This document shows, piece by piece, positions 62,466 to 64,000 of a stretch of 64,000 nucleotides of DNA. Positions within the stretch are counted from its first letter, which is position 1; every line of letters begins with the position of its first letter. Source of the DNA: Sphingobacterium alkalisoli (GTDB lineage: Bacteria > Bacteroidota > Bacteroidia > Sphingobacteriales > Sphingobacteriaceae); the NCBI RefSeq assembly GCF_005049105.1, contig NZ_SUKA01000008.1, forward strand, positions 1-64,000, given 5' to 3'. Under the pieces are notes generated by a model that saw nothing but the letters and a program-made list of their open reading frames with translations, was not told where the DNA came from and made no database searches. The translations under genes and the position numbers were made by a program.

Positions 62466-64000
62466 ATGGATAAATTGACATATTTGAGTAATGCCGATTC
62501 AAGTTATATTGACGGATTATATCAAACATACAAAGCTGATCCAAACTCGGTAGACTTTGGTTGGCAAAAGTTCTTTGAAGGCTTTGACTTTGGTCAGAAA
62601 GCTGAGGGCAGTTCGGTGGATACAGAAAATGTTCCAGAACATGCTCTAAAGGAAATTGATGTATTAAATATGATTCACGGATACAGAGATCGTGGTCATT
62701 TATTCACGGACACCAACCCCGTGCGCGAACGGCGCAAATACTATCCAGGCAAGGAATTGGAAACTTTTGGCCTTTCCGAAGCCGATATGGACACCGTTTT
62801 TCATGCAGGAGTTGAAATCGGGTTGGGTCCCGCAAAACTACGTGACATTCGTCAATTAATTGAGGAGACCTATTGCCGTTCGATCGGAGCCGAATTTAAA
62901 TATATTCGTAACCCCGAAAAAATCAAATGGTTGCAGGATAGAATGGAGGCCGACCGTAACCGGCCAAATTATACAAAAGAACAAAAGAGCAGAATCCTAC
63001 AAAAAATAAATAGAGCAGTTGTTTTCGAAAGTTTCTTAGGTACTAAATTTTTAGGTCAGAAGAGATTTTCTTTAGAGGGAGCTGAAAGTTTAATAGCGGC
63101 CCTTGATTCCGTTATTGAACAAGGAGCGAATCTTGGAATTCAAGAGTTCATGATTGGTATGGCTCACCGGGGTCGTCTGAATGTATTGGCTAATATTATG
63201 GGCAAACCGTACAAGACGATTTTCTCTGAATTTGAAGGCAAAATGTATGCAGAAGAAGATCCTGAATTACAATTCGGGGGGGATGTAAAGTATCACCTTG
63301 GATATTCCTCTGATATCAAAACAGATTCGGGCAAAACAATTCATTTAAGTCTAGCCCCAAATCCGTCACATTTAGAGACTGTGGATCCGATCGTCGAAGG
63401 TATGGTTCGCTCCAAAATCGACATGAAATATGACGGTGACTCTTCAAAGATCGCTCCGATATTAATTCATGGTGATGCCGCCATCTCTGGCCAAGGCGTG
63501 GTATACGAAGTGACTCAAATGTCTAAATTGGAAGGCTACCGCACAGGCGGCACTATACACATCGTCATTAACAATCAAGTTGGTTTCACGACCAATTATA
63601 AAGATGCGCGTTCAGGGACATATTGCACGGATGTAGCAAAAATCACTTCTTCACCTGTTTTCCACGTGAATGGGGACGATCCAGAAGCTGTCGTTTATGC
63701 GATTAATCTTGCAGTAGAGTACCGTCAAAAATACCAAACTGACGTTTTCATCGATTTACTGTGCTACCGTCGCTATGGACACAACGAAGCGGATGAGCCT
63801 AAGTTTACGCAGCCTCTTTTATACAAAGCCATCGAGAAACATGCAAATCCAAAGGAAGTATATGCTAAAAAATTAATCGATGAAGGTACTATCGACTCTA
63901 CTTATGCGAAAGAGGTAGAAAAAGAATTCAAAGCTTATCTTCAGACTCAACTGGATGCCGCCAAGAAAGTCATTAATCTTGAAGAAGAGGTTCCGATGTT
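62466..64000 (+). CDS. sucA: 2-oxoglutarate dehydrogenase E1 component, 5' part
   Basis: Open from the ATG at 62466 to the window edge, about 511 residues of an expected 900 or more. The N-terminal SSYIDGLYQTYKADPNSVD and the thiamin-diphosphate-enzyme blocks FSLEGAESLIAALD, IGMAHRGRLNVLANIMGKP, GDVKYHLGY, LAPNPSHLETVDPIVEG and HGDAAISGQGVVYE identify E1 of the TCA-cycle complex. The E2 gene (sucB) would be expected downstream beyond the window. The upstream exonuclease/DUF294 pair is divergent. Confidence 0.95.
   Translation, partial: MDKLTYLSNADSSYIDGLYQTYKADPNSVDFGWQKFFEGFDFGQKAEGSSVDTENVPEHALKEIDVLNMIHGYRDRGHLFTDTNPVRERRKYYPGKELETFGLSEADMDTVFHAGVEIGLGPAKLRDIRQLIEETYCRSIGAEFKYIRNPEKIKWLQDRMEADRNRPNYTKEQKSRILQKINRAVVFESFLGTKFLGQKRFSLEGAESLIAALDSVIEQGANLGIQEFMIGMAHRGRLNVLANIMGKPYKTIFSEFEGKMYAEEDPELQFGGDVKYHLGYSSDIKTDSGKTIHLSLAPNPSHLETVDPIVEGMVRSKIDMKYDGDSSKIAPILIHGDAAISGQGVVYEVTQMSKLEGYRTGGTIHIVINNQVGFTTNYKDARSGTYCTDVAKITSSPVFHVNGDDPEAVVYAINLAVEYRQKYQTDVFIDLLCYRRYGHNEADEPKFTQPLLYKAIEKHANPKEVYAKKLIDEGTIDSTYAKEVEKEFKAYLQTQLDAAKKVINLEEEVPM

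Noticed and set aside
1-64000. CRISPR arrays, tRNA genes, IS elements or prophage
   Set aside because: No regularly spaced repeats, no cloverleaf-like stretch with a recognisable T-loop, and no transposase, integrase or phage structural genes were seen in the window.

Overview
The window looks like a chromosomal segment of a Bacteroidota bacterium of the Sphingobacteriaceae type (Sphingobacterium/Pedobacter-like). Evidence seen directly: an ECF sigma/FecR/SusC/SusD locus, Bacteroidota-style promoter boxes (TTTG and TAnnTTTG) ahead of several genes, a YaiO-type outer-membrane barrel, CcoI/CcoS maturation proteins, a receiver-CRP fusion regulator, and weak or absent Shine-Dalgarno sequences. 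No rRNA, tRNA, CRISPR array, prophage or insertion sequence was seen. Species identity is inference; no search was possible.

Layout. 1-1000: non-coding left edge with a hairpin and two copies of a TGCAAAGrTAG element. 1003-9267: a lipoprotein, then sigma factor, FecR, SusC, SusD and a Tat-exported purple acid phosphatase, ended by a terminator; read together this is a phosphate-ester scavenging locus. 9455-14323: an accessory-looking block (KAS II-like synthase, TetR, Fur-family regulator, TrxR-like flavoprotein, MFS exporter) with several operator-like palindromes. 14575-15882: CPD photolyase. 15976-25987: a candidate envelope-polymer system. A TPR/beta-barrel protein lies tail-to-tail against a tightly coupled four-gene operon: hybrid histidine kinase, CheY-like regulator, membrane-anchored HEAT protein, and a 1139-residue glycosyltransferase-2/LTA-synthase-like fusion. 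I consider this the best candidate for an undescribed system.

26222-34793: respiration and redox control on the minus strand: ccoS (a 55-residue gene), ccoI, hemN, a half-size 2-hydroxyacid-dehydrogenase-like protein with a Cys cluster, then a receiver-CRP regulator and its PAS kinase behind ettA. 34997-37549: clpC. 37605-39239: LigT-like and EEP-nuclease-family genes, with a striking 17-bp inverted repeat at 39285-39330. 39424-42780: overlapping GT4 / flippase-like / GT4 operon. 42801-44333: fatty-acid hydroxylase and esterase. 44614-48813: topoisomerase IV A, CpsB-type phosphatase, MsrA. 48937-52792: NlpC/P60 hydrolase, dipeptide epimerase and an M14 carboxypeptidase, together suggesting murein-peptide turnover. 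52997-57186: dihydroorotase, a tiny two-gene ABC system and a UbiD-family decarboxylase. 57263-59466: Rossmann protein and an eroded DASH-lineage cryptochrome. 59470-62087: cNMP/CBS/DUF294 protein and a tail-anchored DnaQ-like exonuclease. 62466-end: 5' part of sucA.

Most core genes were identified from family motifs. Functions of the polymer system, the mini-ABC pair, the Cys-cluster protein and the cryptochrome are inference.
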